From NCBI GenBank assembly GCA_964017065.1, contig OZ024783.1:8224391-8288390 (forward strand): a stretch of 64,000 nt of DNA, read 5' to 3'. The stretch is from Haliclona indistincta. Taxonomy: Eukaryota; Porifera; Demospongiae; Haplosclerida; Chalinidae. This document shows positions 23,903-34,525 of the stretch, one piece after another. Each line of letters begins with the position of its first letter. The first letter of the stretch is position 1. The translations under genes and the position numbers were made by a program. Under the pieces are notes generated by a model that did no database searches, was not told the DNA's origin, and saw only the letters and a program-made list of their open reading frames with translations.

Positions 23903-24493
23903 CTATACTTCTCCATTGCTTTCCTCTTTATCATTCTCCCTGTTGTCATCTTTGTCATTTCTTTTTCTAAAAGACCACCAAGGAAAGAGCACAGTACTAT
24001 ACAATATTGTATAGTAAAAAGACCTATTTGCCATGACCAAAAGGATTCGTTTTTCAAGAGTAGAGGTTACTGGTGTTGGAAGAAAACGTATCAAAACACC
24101 TGTGACTAGCATTATAGCTACTATAGTGATCTGTATAGCTACAGTAAGCACTACACGACGTTTGTTGCTTTCACTTCCACTGGAAACTTTAAGAAGGAGC
24201 AAAGTGATGACTAAAATAAACAAAGCATTCATTGGTATTGTACCAAGTGCACCTCCAGTGGCTTGGCCTAGTTTGTACACAGGCCTGTAGCAGACGATGG
24301 AGGTGATGTTGTTGTCTTCCAAAAAGTGCATGTCAGAGCAGTCCAAGCGTGGAGTGGTTATACTAGGAGGATATGCAGGAAAGCAAGCTTGGTCTGGATC
24401 AGTGCTACAGATGTATGAATCTTCAAATAGATAAATATCCCAAAATATCACTCCTCCAGTTCCTGTCATAGAAAACATCATGGCCAGCATCAT
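23903..24493 (-). pseudogene. five-TM array family, minus-strand copy lacking its N-terminus
   Basis: The minus-strand frame starts inside TM2 ('MMLAMMFSMTGTGG') and runs cleanly through 'CSTDPDQACFPAYPPS', 'LDCSDMHFLEDNNITSIVC', TM3, TM4, TM5 with 'FPWWSFRK', and an acidic tail ending 'KEESNGEV'. TM1 and loop 1 are absent: the sequence turns directly into the head of a plus-strand copy at about 24497. The remaining 196 codons have no stop, so the truncation is recent or the piece is still selected. Its tail places it with copies 1 and 2. Confidence 0.75.
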
Positions 24494-24499
24494 GATTCT

Positions 24500-25296
24500 A
24501 TGGGACTGATAAGCTTAGGCATTTCAGTACTTTATTTTTGCCAAAACTGCCTCCCGAAAGAAATCAAAAGATGTATTGATTGTGTCACCCAATGGTTAAA
24601 ACCCATTTTAGAACATGTGTTTAGTATCATGTTGAAAAGCTATTTTGACCATGATGGGAGAAAAACTTACTTAACTACAAAGTCCCAAAGATTTACATAC
24701 TGGTGTTGTCTGTTACTGTGTTTAATCTGACTGGAGTTGCACTGGTACAATTCTGGGAATATTTTTTATTCGAAGAATCACACACTTGCAGCACTGATCC
24801 AAACTTGGGTTGCTTTCCCTCGAATCCTAATTTGACCACTCCACACTTGGACTGCTCTAACACAAGCTATCTAGAAGATAACAACATCACCTCCATCATC
24901 TGCTACAGGTTTGCGTACAAGCTAGGAACAGCCACTGGATCTGCATTGGGTATAGTGACAACCACTGCTCTGATCATGAGCATCATCACTATAATCTTAC
25001 TTAAAATTTCTAAAGGAAATAGTGAATATGAAACAACACTAAAACGTAAATTGTGTACTTTATTTATACAGATCAGTTTAGCAATGCTAATATTAGCTGC
25101 TACTATTCTTCTGTCTGTCTTACAAACTGGTGCAAACTCAAGTGGAACAAAGATATATATTATATGGATGAAAAACATTTATATATGTTATATGATAGCA
25201 TACAATAACTCTTTGTTTTTTCTGTGGTGTCTGTTTGAGAAGAAAGAGGAAAAGGACAACGATGAACATGAGCCATTAATAGTGAAAACACTATAA
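24500..25296 (+). pseudogene. five-TM array family, truncated and frameshifted copy (dileucine tail)
   Basis: Begins abruptly in or just before TM1 ('MGLISLGISVLYFC') at the breakpoint with the inverted copy. It reads through 'ILEHVFSIMLKSYFD', then loses about seven bases in the 'TILNYKVP' motif, shifting the frame near 24675. From 24703 an open frame covers TM2 to the end: 'FEESHTCSTDPNLGCFPSN', 'LDCSNTSYLEDNNITSIIC', TM3, TM4, and TM5 with 'FFLWCLFEK' (the FPW motif is lost). The tail is 'EHEPLIVKTL'. Nearest relative: 16004. Confidence 0.75.
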
Positions 25297-25624
25297 TAAG
25301 AACAATGTATGTGTAACTCATAACGGTTGATTATTGTATTGACTCTAATTAGCAGAATGTGTGAAAAATGAAAAAGCAATAATTAATTTTGATGAGTCAC
25401 CATACAGTGAACTAGAGTGAACTACGTTACATATGTACAGTAGTGTAGTGATGAGGCTATGTACTAGATGGATTGCTGTCCATAATTATAGTTAAATACA
25501 AGGCATCATCCAAGAATGGGTTTGACCACACAACATCACTAAAAACAAGCACAGATTCAAGTAAGGGATGGCGACTATTCCTATGTTACTAAACTGCCAC
25601 TGGAAGCTTATAACAACAGCTTAA
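25297..25624. other. intergenic, nothing recognised
   Basis: No gene or clear repeat up to the TTAA of the next element. Confidence 0.4.
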
Positions 25625-26222
25625 CCCTTTAGGGCCTATAGCGGATTTAGCCGTCATAATTGACTCCACCTACTGTAGACGTCATAAATAGTGTGAAAAG
25701 TGCTCTAGAAAGGTCAAATAAAGTTTAATTGCAAAAGCTAACTTCACCTGAAAAAACCCACTGTTTTTCGCCGCGCCCTCCTCACTAAAATATATAGAAC
25801 GGGGGGATTTTTAAAGGGGGGTGTCCCCCCTTTAACCCGGGGTTCGAAGGGGCGGAGCCCCTTGCCGCTTTTGGCATTTTTGGGGCTTCAGGATGCCCGG
25901 AAATGCATACTTGGGCATAGAATATGGTCTAAACTATGCTGTTTGCTCACCTGGACACCACCAGGTTTTTGTATCAGTCACCAGGGCTAAACGAAGACCA
26001 AAATTGGCTGAAAATGACGAGGTCTCAGCACTTAAGCGGCTTCAGTTCCGAATTGGGAGTGGCCAACTCAGAGTTTAGTACATGGTCGTAAACTTTGACA
26101 TGCCAGGAAAAAACAGTGCTAGTTTGGAACAGCTAGCGTACTGCATGTTGTAGAAATCGCAAGACAAACTGTCAGTTTAGAACAAGCCGAATTTTCGTCA
26201 AAATAATTCAGTCACTAAAGAG
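25625..26222. mobile_element. piggyBac-like MITE with TTAA target duplication
   Basis: Flanked by TTAA at 25621-25624 and 26223-26226. The ends are short imperfect inverted repeats (CCCTTTAGGG at the left, CTCTTTAGTG when the right end is complemented). The interior is GC-rich with the palindrome 'aaaggggggtgtcccccct', and its only open frame (from 25893) has no recognisable domain. TTAA duplications with CCCTTT-type ends are typical of piggyBac elements. Confidence 0.6.
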
Positions 26223-26602
26223 TTAATAAATTCCTATGTCGGCTGGAGCTGTCATGCCCTACAGAATATTAAGCCTTTCAGCAAATCAGATAAGTGTAAT
26301 CTTTGAGGGAATCAACGATCTTTTCTTGAGAAATTATTGCGAGATTGCAAGCAGGAAACGTATCACACGCAAATTTCATGTACAAACATGATTATTGTTC
26401 TTGAATATGCCTGAATGATGGTGCATGTTTCGTACATGAGTAAAGTATTCTTGTCATTATACTGTAAATGTCAGTTGTAGAATCAGAATGACCTTCAGTA
26501 TGGTACAAGCATGCTATGTCACATATCAAGTACAATCAGTGGTACACTGTGTACAATACACTACAAGAATAATTACTTGAGCTTTATTCTAACATAACTG
26601 TT

Positions 26603-26696
26603 GCAATGAATTCACTTAGTATAATTAATTACCATTGTACCAATCCAACTATGAATATAGTTTACTTGATTCTAAAGGGGTGGAACAAGACTTTGT
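26603..26696. repeat. dispersed ~100 bp repeat, copy 3 of 3
   Basis: Ends about 115 bases before the start codon of the gene at 26812 and shares 'gaatatagtttacttgattc' and 'aaaggggtggaacaagact' with copy 2. Its position makes a promoter-proximal role possible; this is inference only. Confidence 0.55.
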
Positions 26697-26811
26697 TAAA
26701 CTTCGGCAGCCAAGACTGAACTGTAGCTGACAGTAAAGTGTTTACAGAGTCGAAACTTAGGATAGAACAAATTTGCCTTCAAACAGGAAGTCTACCCTCC
26801 AAGAAAGTACA

Positions 26812-27720
26812 ATGGATAAAGCAGGATACAACTACAGCTTCTATGCTGCATTGCAGATCGTGCCATCTTGCATCATACTAGTATTCCTATCAGTAACAAC
26901 CATTGGTATTCTACTAGTATCAATCATGCTATATCAATGCTGTAAATATCCTAAACTAATCGGTCCTGTCAAACGCATCACTCAGTGGTTGGTAGAGCAA
27001 GTCTTTAGTGTTATGCTGAAGAAGCGTACTAACAGCGAAGGAAGAAAGGTTTATACTGTACTAAACTATGAAGTTCCAGATGGATATGTACGCTTGCTGT
27101 TAGCTACAGTGCTCAATCTCATTGGAGTAGCAGTCATAAACTGTTGGGACGTCTTTCTGTTTGAGCAATCGTACATTTGCAGCACTGATCCAGATCTGGT
27201 TTGCTTTCCTCTGGTCAATGAAATGAGTCCAAACTCATCTACTCCACCGCTGGACTGCTCTAACACGAGCAACTTTCAAGAAAATAACATCACCTCTGTC
27301 ATCTGTTACATGTTTGCATACAGGCTAGGCTCAGCCGCTGGATCTGCACTTGGTTTAGTAACGACCACTGCTCTGACGATTTACATGATCGATCTGCTTC
27401 TTCTCAAAGTTTCCAACGGAAGTGGATCTACCAAACATCGTGCAGTACTCACTATAGCTATACAGATCACTATAGTAGCAATAGCAATGGGAATTGCAGC
27501 TGGTTTAACTTATCTTCAAGTCCAAGTCGCCTCAACCATGGAAGAATACCTGGTCATTATTTGCATCAACTTACTAATAGTTCTTGCTATATCAATCGGT
27601 ACCATTTTCTTCCCCTGGTGCTATTTCACGAAAGTCAACAAACAGAATAGACATGACGATGAGCTAATGATGATTAGTCATAATATAAAAGTGGAAAATC
27701 AAGAACAGTTATATTATTAA
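26812..27720 (+). CDS. five-TM array family protein (ACFP class, long tail)
   Basis: Intact, 302 residues from 'MDKAGYNYSFYAAL'. The frame is open 39 bases further upstream but without an ATG. TM1 (about 15-37) is followed by 'VEQVFSVMLKKRT' and 'YTVLNYEVPDGY', then TM2 with 'CWDVFLFEQSYIC'. The loop carries 'CSTDPDLVCFP', 'LDCSNTSNFQENNITSVIC' and two NxT/S sites. TM3 comes after 'GSAAGSALGLVTTTAL', TM5 is 'AISIGTIFFPWCYF', and a 35-residue tail ends 'ENQEQLYY'. Closest to the isolated gene at 47834. Function unknown. Confidence 0.8.
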   Translation: MDKAGYNYSFYAALQIVPSCIILVFLSVTTIGILLVSIMLYQCCKYPKLIGPVKRITQWLVEQVFSVMLKKRTNSEGRKVYTVLNYEVPDGYVRLLLATVLNLIGVAVINCWDVFLFEQSYICSTDPDLVCFPLVNEMSPNSSTPPLDCSNTSNFQENNITSVICYMFAYRLGSAAGSALGLVTTTALTIYMIDLLLLKVSNGSGSTKHRAVLTIAIQITIVAIAMGIAAGLTYLQVQVASTMEEYLVIICINLLIVLAISIGTIFFPWCYFTKVNKQNRHDDELMMISHNIKVENQEQLYY

Positions 27721-28423
27721 CAATTATGATAAACACTAAATACATCATTAATCTAGGAAGCAATTCAAGATGACCATTAATTTTCAGAGCCAGAAAATTT
27801 TGTTCCTGCGCATGACGTCCACTGTCCATATTTCTGATTAACAGCTAGCTAGATTCCACTACTTATTCCATCCTTGAAGGCAAAGTACACAGAGAAACCA
27901 TTTGACTAGAATAGTAGCTATAATAATTACCATTAAAATTGCCCTCAACTGAATCCTACAAGTCGTTAGACACACACATGCGCGTGAACGCATGTACACA
28001 CAGCAATAGTAGTCAAATGTTAATTTGTAGAAGGGCTGAGCGGCTATTGGCTTAGTGTCAACTACAACACACACTCATAATATGCACTAAATGCAGCCAA
28101 CTGTAATAACAAATTTTGTTCCAATCATCAATCTCATGAGTACAACACCCAGATCAGCAGATACTACTAAACCCACAATACAAACAAAGGGTTAAATTAA
28201 ACAGAAAAGTATTCATTTATAGTTTTTGCACACTACAGACATTCCATAATTGCTCGATCACATTTACTATCAATTATTTCTGTGAATACTTGCAGCATTA
28301 TGTCTATCAGCTGTAAATAGTATTCATAATAAACATGTTACCAATATTCATTGATATGAATATGTTTAAGTATCCAGGGTTGCGATAGTTCGCTTAGTTA
28401 TTTTAGTAGCGTACTAGAGCAAA
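27721..28423. other. intergenic, nothing recognised
   Basis: Short open frames only. A CA/TG-rich imperfect palindrome lies near 27970-28000. Confidence 0.4.
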
Positions 28424-29263
28424 ATGGGATCATTGCTGACAATCCCATGTCCAGATTATGGACTCATCTATCAAATAGAAGCAATTCTGCTATTGATAGT
28501 TTCAAACATAGCCATGTTCATCGGATTCATACCATTGTTCAACTACTGCAGCTGGAGATGGTTCAATTGCTGGCCCAATCATCACCAGTGGCTTCAGAAC
28601 AAAGTCGATGCAATCATAGAGTGTGTGTTTGATCAGGTCCTGAAGAAGAACGACCAAGATGAGTATTTTGTACTAGACTATAAAGCTCCCACTAACTACA
28701 CAAACCTGTTGTTCCTCACTCTTGTTTTCGTCACTGTCAGCGCAATGGTGCAATTCTGGGATGAGTTATTGTATGAGGAGTTGTTTGATTGCATCACACA
28801 GATATACACTTGCTGTTACGGACAAATCCAAAACTCAACTCAATACTTAGACTGCTCTGACACAAGCTATTTGGAGGACAACAACATCACATCCGTTGTC
28901 TGTCATAGGTTTGTGTTCAGAATAGGCCAAGCTGCTGGATCAGCAATCGGTATAATAGCAACTAACGCTCTGGTCATACTTGTTATCACTTGGAGCCTTT
29001 TGAAACTTTCCGATGGATACAAGGGCAAAGGATCCTGTCGCGGAGTCATTACAGCACTCATACAAAGTGGTTCAGCTCTGATAACATTGTCAGTAACACT
29101 ACTAATGTGTATCTATAACGTTGTGTCGTATCCAGGCTCCTCACTCAAAAAGATACTGCAAATCTATCCGATAGGCATTTTAATATCAATCTACATCCTG
29201 ATATTTCCATGGACAAAATTTGAAAAGATTGACAAAGTCACACACACTGATAACATACCTTGA
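28424..29263 (+). CDS. five-TM array family protein (CCY class)
   Basis: Intact, 279 residues, start context caaaATGG. It has 'YFVLDYKAPTNYTN' before TM2 and 'QFWDELLYEELFDC', then the CCY-class loop 'CITQIYTCCYGQ' but with the full 'LDCSDTSYLEDNNITSVVC' block normally seen in the ACFP class, so it looks intermediate or converted between classes. TM3 follows 'GQAAGSAIGIIATNAL'. TM5 is 'YPIGILISIYILIFPW' and the tail is short. Function unknown. Confidence 0.8.
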   Translation: MGSLLTIPCPDYGLIYQIEAILLLIVSNIAMFIGFIPLFNYCSWRWFNCWPNHHQWLQNKVDAIIECVFDQVLKKNDQDEYFVLDYKAPTNYTNLLFLTLVFVTVSAMVQFWDELLYEELFDCITQIYTCCYGQIQNSTQYLDCSDTSYLEDNNITSVVCHRFVFRIGQAAGSAIGIIATNALVILVITWSLLKLSDGYKGKGSCRGVITALIQSGSALITLSVTLLMCIYNVVSYPGSSLKKILQIYPIGILISIYILIFPWTKFEKIDKVTHTDNIP

Positions 29264-29430
29264 CATTCATAAACAGTGGACCACACTTTATAGTAGTACA
29301 CTATATAAACATGTGATAAGCATACTCACGTGATTCCTATCATGTTATCTACTATACTACATAATGTCAACAAGACGCTGCTGAGCTGATCTGTACACTC
29401 GCCAGTGATCCCAGACTTGTAACAGCAACA

Positions 29431-30380
29431 ATGGAATCAGTCTTTCCAGGCAGTGTCACTACTTCCTTCATTGGGAGCTGTCAAACATACAGATGCTACT
29501 TTTGGTCAAAGGAAGCCTTCGAGATTACTTTCTTTTGCTTGTTTGTGCTGCCAGGTGTCTTTTGGCCATTAGCTTCAGTGTGCTGCTCTTGTTGGACAAG
29601 ATGTGGCTGTATCAAGAAGAAGACAGAATCAAGATGTTGTGGGTGTGGTTTGACTGAACAAGTTGTACAGATCGTGTTTGGTAGTGTCTTGAAGGAACAC
29701 ATTGATGAAGATGGACAAAGAGCCTATACTATATTCAACTATAAAGCCCCTGACAGTTACAAGGCATTTCTTGTCTCTAATGTGTTACAACTGATTGGTA
29801 TAGCATTGATGTAATTCTGGGAAAACTTCCTACTAGACGAGTCTCGTATTTGTACCACTGATCCAAATCTGGCTTGCTTTCCCTCTAATCCTATGCTGTC
29901 TACTCCATGCTTGGACTGCTCCAACACAAGCTTTATAGAGCAAAACAACATCACATCCTTCAGCTGCTATCGGTTTGTGTTCAAACTAGGTCCAGCCACA
30001 GGGTCTGCAGTTGGTATAGTAACAACCACTGCTTTCATCATAAAGTACATGGTTCCATTGATTCTCCTCAAGAATTCCAAAGGAAAAAGTGGTTCAAAGT
30101 GTCGAAAATGCTCAACTATAGCTATGCAAGTCTTCTTAGCCCTATACTAGCAGCACTGTCGACCGGTGTTATGGGATATTTGCGCTATGCGATATCGTAC
30201 TCACTTTTCGAACTTCTCAATGCTGTCAGATACCTGTCAATAGGTTATATAATAGTAAGCAACATCATCTTTTTTCCTTGGTATAAATTTGAAAGAGATG
30301 AAAGAGAGCAGTACAAAGACATACCGTCATCTGTCAAAATCAATGAATACAAACAATTACCACAGGATGACAAATACTGA
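29431..30380 (+). pseudogene. five-TM array family, copy with one stop and one frameshift
   Basis: Opens 'MESVFPGSVTTSF' and has a Cys-rich insert after TM1 ('CCSCWTRCGCIKKK'), unusual for the family. It reads to TM2, where the codon expected to be Gln (CAA) before 'FWENFL' is TAA at 29812-29814. The frame then continues through 'CTTDPNLACFPSN', 'LDCSNTSFIEQNNITSFSC' and TM3, and is lost near 30140. The rest (TM5 'FFPWYKF' and tail to TGA 30378-30380) is in another frame. One point stop and one indel suggest recent death; a sequencing error is possible for the indel. Confidence 0.75.
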
Positions 30381-31683
30381 TCATTTTTACAACGGGAAAA
30401 ATGCACTATGTGCAAAATGTGTATGCAACACAAAAGTACGTTTGATGACATAACTAGCAGAACAAGAAATTGAAAGGAAAATAATTCAGGTTAGTATAGG
30501 ACCAAATTCCGTCACCAGTCCCGTCACTCAGCCACCACCAAGGCTGGATCTGTGGTAAGCAGGTTGGTGAAGTTGGTTTTTTAGAATCTGGACCTCTCAA
30601 ACAAATGATGGTCAAACGTAGCAGCGAGAAACACAGTCTGCACCTTAGTAGTCGGATGATCGTACTGTATGGCTTCTTGGCAATCATGGTTTGTAAATTT
30701 ATATAGTCAAAAAATTAGAAAAGTTGTGATAGAGAGGCCCCACCTCAGAGACTTCCACTAGATTGGACTTTATTATTTAGCGTGGTTGAATTAGGCAACA
30801 ATGCGGATTATGTATTTTTGTAGCATCAGGCCTTTTAGGAAACTTAGATTGTAGTGATTATGCACGAACCACATCGTGCTGCTTTCTTATTAAACGAGCA
30901 AACTACTGCATCAATGACTTGGTTCTCAAGCTAATAGAACAAAAGGCATCAATAACCACAATAAGCACATATAAGGCTAATGTAAGGTCTTCTTGAAGCA
31001 CGCTTCATTAAACACAGCCATAATAACCGGAATGTGACGTAGGTAGTATTAAAAACGTCACCGATAAAATCAGTCTTTCATGGAATATTATGTTATCAAG
31101 AGATTCATGATTTGCAAGTACCGTACGTAAACAGGATTTTTCTTCTCTCTGAGTCTCGTTCTCACCACCACGAACAGACACAATTCATTGAGTGATGGTT
31201 CGTTCATAAATTATATTTAACACAACAGAAATAATTATTTCATGCACTGCATGCACACACCAATACTAAAACTGTACAATGTGATAATTATTGCGGAAGT
31301 TCTAGAAGCGCCAAATATTAGGAGGTGTGCTAAGAGCACATGTTTTAAACGAGAACGTGTCTACAGCTCTGTTCTTTGATGTACATGACTTTACTGGCCG
31401 ACTCGGGCTGTTGGCTGACTATGACGAAGAACTAAAGCACTTGCCGAAACTTGGAGGCTCAGTACACATTTAGGTGACAAGGTGACTAAAAATAGGAGGC
31501 GCCAAATTTTTAGAAAAAATACAATACACATCACAAATTATGTACACAGTAGTACTGCACATAATAACATAATAATATGTAGTACAAGTGGTATGTCGAC
31601 TAAAAAGGCATCTACTGATAAGCTAAAATAACAACAATGCTGGCAGTCTCACCACACATCACGTGTTGAAACAGTGAAGCTAG
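30381..31683. other. intergenic, nothing recognised
   Basis: No gene. A sequence 'ggcgccaaattttta' near 31500 echoes 'gcaccaaatttttag' at 22737, and related sequence lies near 31309, suggesting old dispersed repeats. Confidence 0.4.
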
Positions 31684-32562
31684 ATGGATATCACAGACTG
31701 TCAAACATACAGCTGCTACTCTAACCTACAGGAGAAGCCAGTAACGCTCTTGCTACTAATATTTGGAGTCACTGGTGTAGCTGTTGCACCATTCTTATTT
31801 TTCCACGGAAGACAAACCAAATTCACCAAGTTAGCAAAATTCCATCGTCTCTTCACCAGATATGTGACTGAACCAGCAATGGAACACTTCTTCAGTAGTA
31901 TCCTGAAACACCACATTGATGAAAATGGTGAAAAGGTGTATATAGTACTGAACTATAAAGCCCCTCGTGAATATACAGTTCAGTTGTTCATGTACATGAT
32001 TCAGCTAACAGGACTTGCATTAGCTCAGTTCTGGGATGACTTCCTACTTGAAGAATCTTACACATGTAGTCCTAATCCAAGCATTGCCTGTTTTCGAACA
32101 CTTACACATCCTAACCTATACAACCAACGCTTGAACTGCTCTGACACAAACTATTTGAGAGAGAACATCACCTCCGTCATCTGCTACAGGTTTGTGCTCA
32201 ACCTAGCCACAGCCACTGGGTCAGCTCTCGGAGTAGTAACAACCACCGCTTTGATTGTCTACATCATTACTCTGCTTCTTCTCAATGTTTCTAAAGGAAT
32301 ACGCAAGAAATGGTGGAGCTATCTGACCACAATACTGATACAGATTATTCTAGTGATACTAACCATCACACTGACTGTGTTCCTGTGCATCTATCACGCA
32401 AAAATATCCTCCACTTCTCTGTCAGAGTTTAATGTAATCACAAAGGACTGCATCATAGGTTTTATTATAACAACAAGCATATACAGGTTTCCATGGTACC
32501 ACTTTAAAAAGATAGAAAATGACAATAACACACATGAGATAGTTAAATATGAAACCATATAA
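31684..32562 (+). CDS. five-TM array family protein (ACF-type loop)
   Basis: Intact, 292 residues, 'MDITDCQTYSCYSNL'. Its N-terminus has two cysteines and resembles the broken copy at 29431 ('CQTYRCYF'). Loop 1 contains 'MEHFFSSILKHHIDENG' and 'YIVLNYKAPREY'. The extracellular loop has 'CSPNPSIACFR', so the usual Pro after CF is Arg, then 'LNCSDTNYLRENITSVIC' with two residues deleted. TM3 follows 'ATATGSALGVVTTTAL', and TM5 ends 'YRFPWYHF'. The tail is short and acidic. Function unknown. Confidence 0.8.
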   Translation: MDITDCQTYSCYSNLQEKPVTLLLLIFGVTGVAVAPFLFFHGRQTKFTKLAKFHRLFTRYVTEPAMEHFFSSILKHHIDENGEKVYIVLNYKAPREYTVQLFMYMIQLTGLALAQFWDDFLLEESYTCSPNPSIACFRTLTHPNLYNQRLNCSDTNYLRENITSVICYRFVLNLATATGSALGVVTTTALIVYIITLLLLNVSKGIRKKWWSYLTTILIQIILVILTITLTVFLCIYHAKISSTSLSEFNVITKDCIIGFIITTSIYRFPWYHFKKIENDNNTHEIVKYETI

Positions 32563-33481
32563 CTGTAAATTAACAGAAGTACTGATATCATCTATTTTGT
32601 GTTGCTGAACATGCTACATGTCACTTATGCACACATGTGAATATTGCAGTTTGGAATTGTGATTAAAGTTCAAATACCGTAAAATTAAATTTCGTGGTGC
32701 TATTATTTCGCTTATCGATAAATTTTGCAGTTTTTGGGTGTTGTTCTGTATAAAAGTGATTGGCTAAAATTGGTCAATTTCACGATCAAACAGCACTCGT
32801 GAAATTCATGAAAAATTAAGCTATTGCAAAATTTTCTACGTTTACGTAACAGTTTCCTGTTACAACAATAATACACGTGCTTATACTACAGTTCAATGTA
32901 ATTCTAGAATCTGATTGGTCAGTTGGAGGAAAATAAATCACGTATTCTTCCGCGGGAACTCGTATTTTTCCGCTGGAACTCATATTTTTCCGCTGGAACT
33001 CATGATCATCTGTCATGAGTTTCTTTTGTACAGGTATTAGCTTTGGTAGTTACTGGGCCAGTATGTGTTGTGTTCGCTTCTGGCATGGGCAGCACAGCGT
33101 CTATAGAGCCGGGTACTTGGCTACGATCGATGCATCGATAAGTTGACTTGTTGTGCATGGAAAACGTAAGAAAGCAAGTAACTTACCACGTTTTGCTATG
33201 TTGACAGCTTAAAGATTGCCCAATAAACGCACACAGCAAGTACAAAAGACTGCTGGACTCTAGTAACTATCATTCCAACCGTTCGTTGGAGTCCAAGTTC
33301 AGCCATTGCCACGTGTAACGCAAAGCGGCGTTTGTGGGTGTGGGTCACAGCACGTGTTTTCGAGCAAGAAGAAACGCTCATGCTGCAGGAACTCAGCAGC
33401 TTTGGGACGGTCATCAACCATTGTTTTTCAAAAGATATCTGCGTCGGTTTATTGTTGCCATGTAGCTGTAGTATAAATACC
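32563..33481. other. intergenic with a three-unit 21-22 bp minisatellite
   Basis: No gene. At 32941-33003 a unit of the form 'cgtatttttccgctggaact' is repeated three times with small changes. Sequence around 32700-32830 also shows weak self-complementarity. Confidence 0.5.
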
Positions 33482-33624
33482 TTAGACGACGAATCATCGG
33501 CAACTACGGGATTTAGAGCGCCTTGGCAACCGAAATAGACGCCCTCGCGCTACGCGCTCGGAACGTCTATACATCGGTTCCCGCGGCACTCTAAATCCCG
33601 TAGTTGCCTCGATCCGTCGTCTAA
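33482..33624. mobile_element. 143 bp palindromic MITE
   Basis: The ends TTAGACGACG and CGTCGTCTAA are perfect inverted repeats. Inside, 'gcaactacgggatttagag' is complemented by 'ctctaaatcccgtagttgc', so the unit folds almost end to end, with a short internal mismatch zone. Such a fully palindromic unit is typical of a small non-autonomous DNA element. Confidence 0.7.
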
Positions 33625-34525
33625 CCTATATGTAACATATTATCTGTTTATGATGCATAACAAACATTTTTCTGTTCACAAACATAAACCAATCAATGTT
33701 TATGTTGTTAATGACATCTAAATTGCATCACAAAAACATCAATTACATATCCACTGGAAATGCCCAAAATTCCAATTGATGTTAACCTTTTGCATACACC
33801 AAACACAATAATATGACAGATTGCTGCTTTTGGTCTTCAGATGCAATGTATCATCATAATAACGTAACTTTCATGGCTATGTATAGCAATAGCCTGAGAA
33901 TGCTTGTAATCTCCTGCTAGAAAATTCTATATCACTGTTATAATTAGCTGGCAAGCAGCAGAGTGGCGATCTGCGAAATCCAAAGATTGCGGTCATGTTT
34001 GTTTTAAGTAACATCCATATAAGGATTATTGTGACGTAAGCGGATGTAATAACTAGTACACACCTCTACTAATAAATTAACGTCACCTGGGGGGTGCGGC
34101 AGCCGAAAGAGCCTTCCTTTCCATTTTGTGAAGCATCCGTGTCTTGGTGCTGTCATTTGGAGCATCACCGTGGTCATCTTCTGCGTTTAATAACAGCATC
34201 AATCAAAAATCATACGTTAGTGCAATACGGCGCTTACTGCTCTGCTGTGGTGTGCTGCAACCTTCTGTCTGATCACGATCAGTCTCAGCAGTACTCTCCG
34301 CTTGTATACTAGTGGTAGCCATGGTACCGTGTTCACCACAGACACTAGCCCTACCATGTGCGCTCGCCAGAGCAATTTATTAGAGGCATGGCTAAAATAC
34401 TCCTTACATGGATTCTAGTCCTTATAATTATGGCAACTGCTATTTTTAGAACACCCACCATGTTTGGATTTGGCATGCTCCCTTGCTTACCCAATGTGCT
34501 CCTGCTAGAAGGTAACAACATCCTG
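33625..34525. other. intergenic, nothing recognised
   Basis: Only short open frames; no domain or repeat identified. Confidence 0.4.

Noticed and set aside
25841..25870. tRNA B-box-like 'ggttcgaag'
   Set aside because: No partnering A box and no cloverleaf; it lies inside a MITE.
25893..26078. 61-codon open frame inside the piggyBac-like MITE
   Set aside because: No domain, lies in GC-rich MITE interior, no sign of selection.
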